DNA from: HyVt-105 sp049975425
GTDB taxonomy: Bacteria; Bacteroidota; Bacteroidia; Bacteroidales; VadinHA17
Length of the DNA: 64,000 bases
NCBI GenBank assembly: GCA_049975425.1
Contig: JBNGDI010000013.1
Location: forward strand, 1-64,000
Direction of reading: 5' to 3'
Part shown: positions 63,197 through 64,000 of the stretch, one piece after another
Numbering within the stretch: the stretch's first letter is position 1
How the letters are laid out: the number at the start of each line of letters is the position of its first letter
The notes under the pieces: model-generated
What the model saw: the letters and a program-made list of their open reading frames with translations, nothing else
What the model was told of the DNA's origin: nothing
Databases searched by the model: none
Translations under genes and position numbers: made by a program

Positions 63197-64000
63197 TTAC
63201 TTATAATACAAATGCGTATACTTAATATCTGCCTTCGGCACTTTATCGTCGTTGTATACCAGATAAAGGTTTTCAATATTCTTCTGGCGGATTTCCCGGA
63301 GACTTTCCATGAATAGTTTCTTCCGGGTGTAATCGTTTCTGACTACGATTAAATTAACATCTGAATGCTTCATCAGAACAAAAGCATCGGGGATAAATCC
63401 TACCGGAGGAGAATCAATGATAATGCAATCAAAAGTCTCTCTCAGGATTTCGAAAAGACCGGCCGTTCTGTCTGAAGATATTAATTCCAGAGGATTGGGC
63501 GGTATAGCACCGGCAGTAATGAGCGACAGATTTTCCACCGGCGTTTGAATCAGAATGTCCTCCAACCTGGCTTCGCCGATCAGAAAAGAGCTCAAACCCA
63601 GAAATGTCTCTTCACTCAGTTCTTTGTACAACATGCTCGGTTTGCGCAGGTCGAATCCAAGTACAATGGTTTTACGCCCGTTCTTTGCAAAGGCAGAACC
63701 CAGATTGAGTGATATAAATGATTTGCCCTCCCGGCTCATGGAGGAAGTCACCAGAAATACCTTCCTGCTCCGGTCTCCGGCAAAAAACTCAACACTGGTA
63801 CGTAATGAACGGAAATTATCCGCAATACGCTCGTCTGTATTACCCATAAAAACCACCGATGAAGTATTCCGGTGGTGATATATTCTTCCGGCAAGATACA
63901 GACCGGTAGCCCTTTCCAGTTCTTCCCGGTCAACAATTTTGGTATTTAAAGCCTTTTTGGTCTGCACAAACACTACGGGAAAAAATAATCCGCAGATCAC
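63197..64000 (-). CDS. BY-kinase / Wzc-type polysaccharide co-polymerase, C-terminal part
   Basis: The gene continues past the window end; the first visible codon (GTG) is Val in the last membrane helix, not a start. The kinase domain has a Walker A-type L-V-T-S-S-M-S-R-E-G-K-S (residues 84-94 of the fragment), where the usual G-E-G-K is preceded by Arg in place of Pro/Gly. Walker A' is V-L-G-F-D-L-R-K-P and Walker B is I-I-I-D-S-P-P-V-G. The C-terminal Tyr cluster is short (Y-T-H-L-Y-Y-K). It controls polymer length with Wza and Wzy. Confidence 0.9.
   Translation of the reverse strand: MICGLFFPVVFVQTKKALNTKIVDREELERATGLYLAGRIYHHRNTSSVVFMGNTDERIADNFRSLRTSVEFFAGDRSRKVFLVTSSMSREGKSFISLNLGSAFAKNGRKTIVLGFDLRKPSMLYKELSEETFLGLSSFLIGEARLEDILIQTPVENLSLITAGAIPPNPLELISSDRTAGLFEILRETFDCIIIDSPPVGFIPDAFVLMKHSDVNLIVVRNDYTRKKLFMESLREIRQKNIENLYLVYNDDKVPKADIKYTHLYYK

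Overview
The window looks like a chromosomal segment of a Bacteroidota bacterium, probably a marine or sediment-type Bacteroidales/Marinilabiliales relative; I cannot name a genus. The signs are a PorP/SprF-type type IX secretion protein, a protein with a gliding-type (type B) C-terminal sorting domain, a PID-CTERM-like small protein, a ribosomal protein bTHX, many lipoproteins with S-G-C or S-A-C lipoboxes, genes mostly without Shine-Dalgarno sequences, and TTTG / TAnnTTTG-like promoters. No rRNA, tRNA, CRISPR array or intact transposase is visible. Two runs of exactly 100 N (31299-31398 and 33964-34063) are scaffold gaps of unknown true length.

Region 1 (1-4.4 kb, + strand) is the 3' end of an Mrp-type cation/proton antiporter operon (mrpC end, D, E, F, G). 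It continues with overlapping genes into a two-cluster ferredoxin and a hydrogenase maturation protease. This suggests the tail of an energy-converting group 4 [NiFe] hydrogenase-Mrp operon whose catalytic genes lie upstream of the window.

Region 2 (4.4-27.4 kb) is mixed housekeeping and accessory content: an APC permease; a sigma-54 response regulator with a strong sigma-54 promoter candidate in front of it; ribosomal protein bTHX with a very long lysine-rich tail; glycerate kinase; a pentose set (GH127 beta-L-arabinofuranosidase lipoprotein, xylulokinase, an outer-membrane-type protein); a lipoprotein-type isoaspartyl methyltransferase; a TPR protein; an ECF sigma / anti-sigma / Spy-CpxP-like operon with visible promoter and terminator; family 4-like uracil-DNA glycosylase; a phosphoesterase; a lipoprotein with an apparent thioester-domain signature; and a cation-chloride cotransporter-like permease overlapping an ENPP-type phosphodiesterase.

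Region 3 (27.5-64 kb) is one large surface-polysaccharide and protein-sorting locus. Its + strand half carries a Wza-like export lipoprotein, an unusual sugar transferase without the membrane hairpin, a PID-CTERM-like small protein, an exosortase-fold membrane protein that seems to have lost its catalytic residues and is cut by a gap, a pectate-lyase-like type IX cargo, PorP/SprF and a PD40/SPOR-like protein. The - strand half (64 kb down to 42.6 kb) runs as an operon: BY-kinase (Wzc C-terminus), Wzy, Wzx, glycosyltransferase, CapE, CapF, CapG (UDP-N-acetyl-L-fucosamine synthesis). It then enters an unusual tailoring module with two ATP-grasp ligases, two FemAB/GNAT-like acyltransferases, a radical SAM enzyme, a CapA-like phosphoesterase, a polysaccharide deacetylase, two asparagine-synthetase-like proteins without the glutaminase nucleophile, several GT4 glycosyltransferases and a cysteine-rich duplicated-domain protein.

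The most promising candidate for an undescribed system is this tailoring module. My reading is that it aminoacylates, amidates or peptide-decorates a FucNAc-containing capsule, in a locus that also carries exosortase- and type IX-sorted surface proteins. That is inference from domain content; no step is demonstrated.
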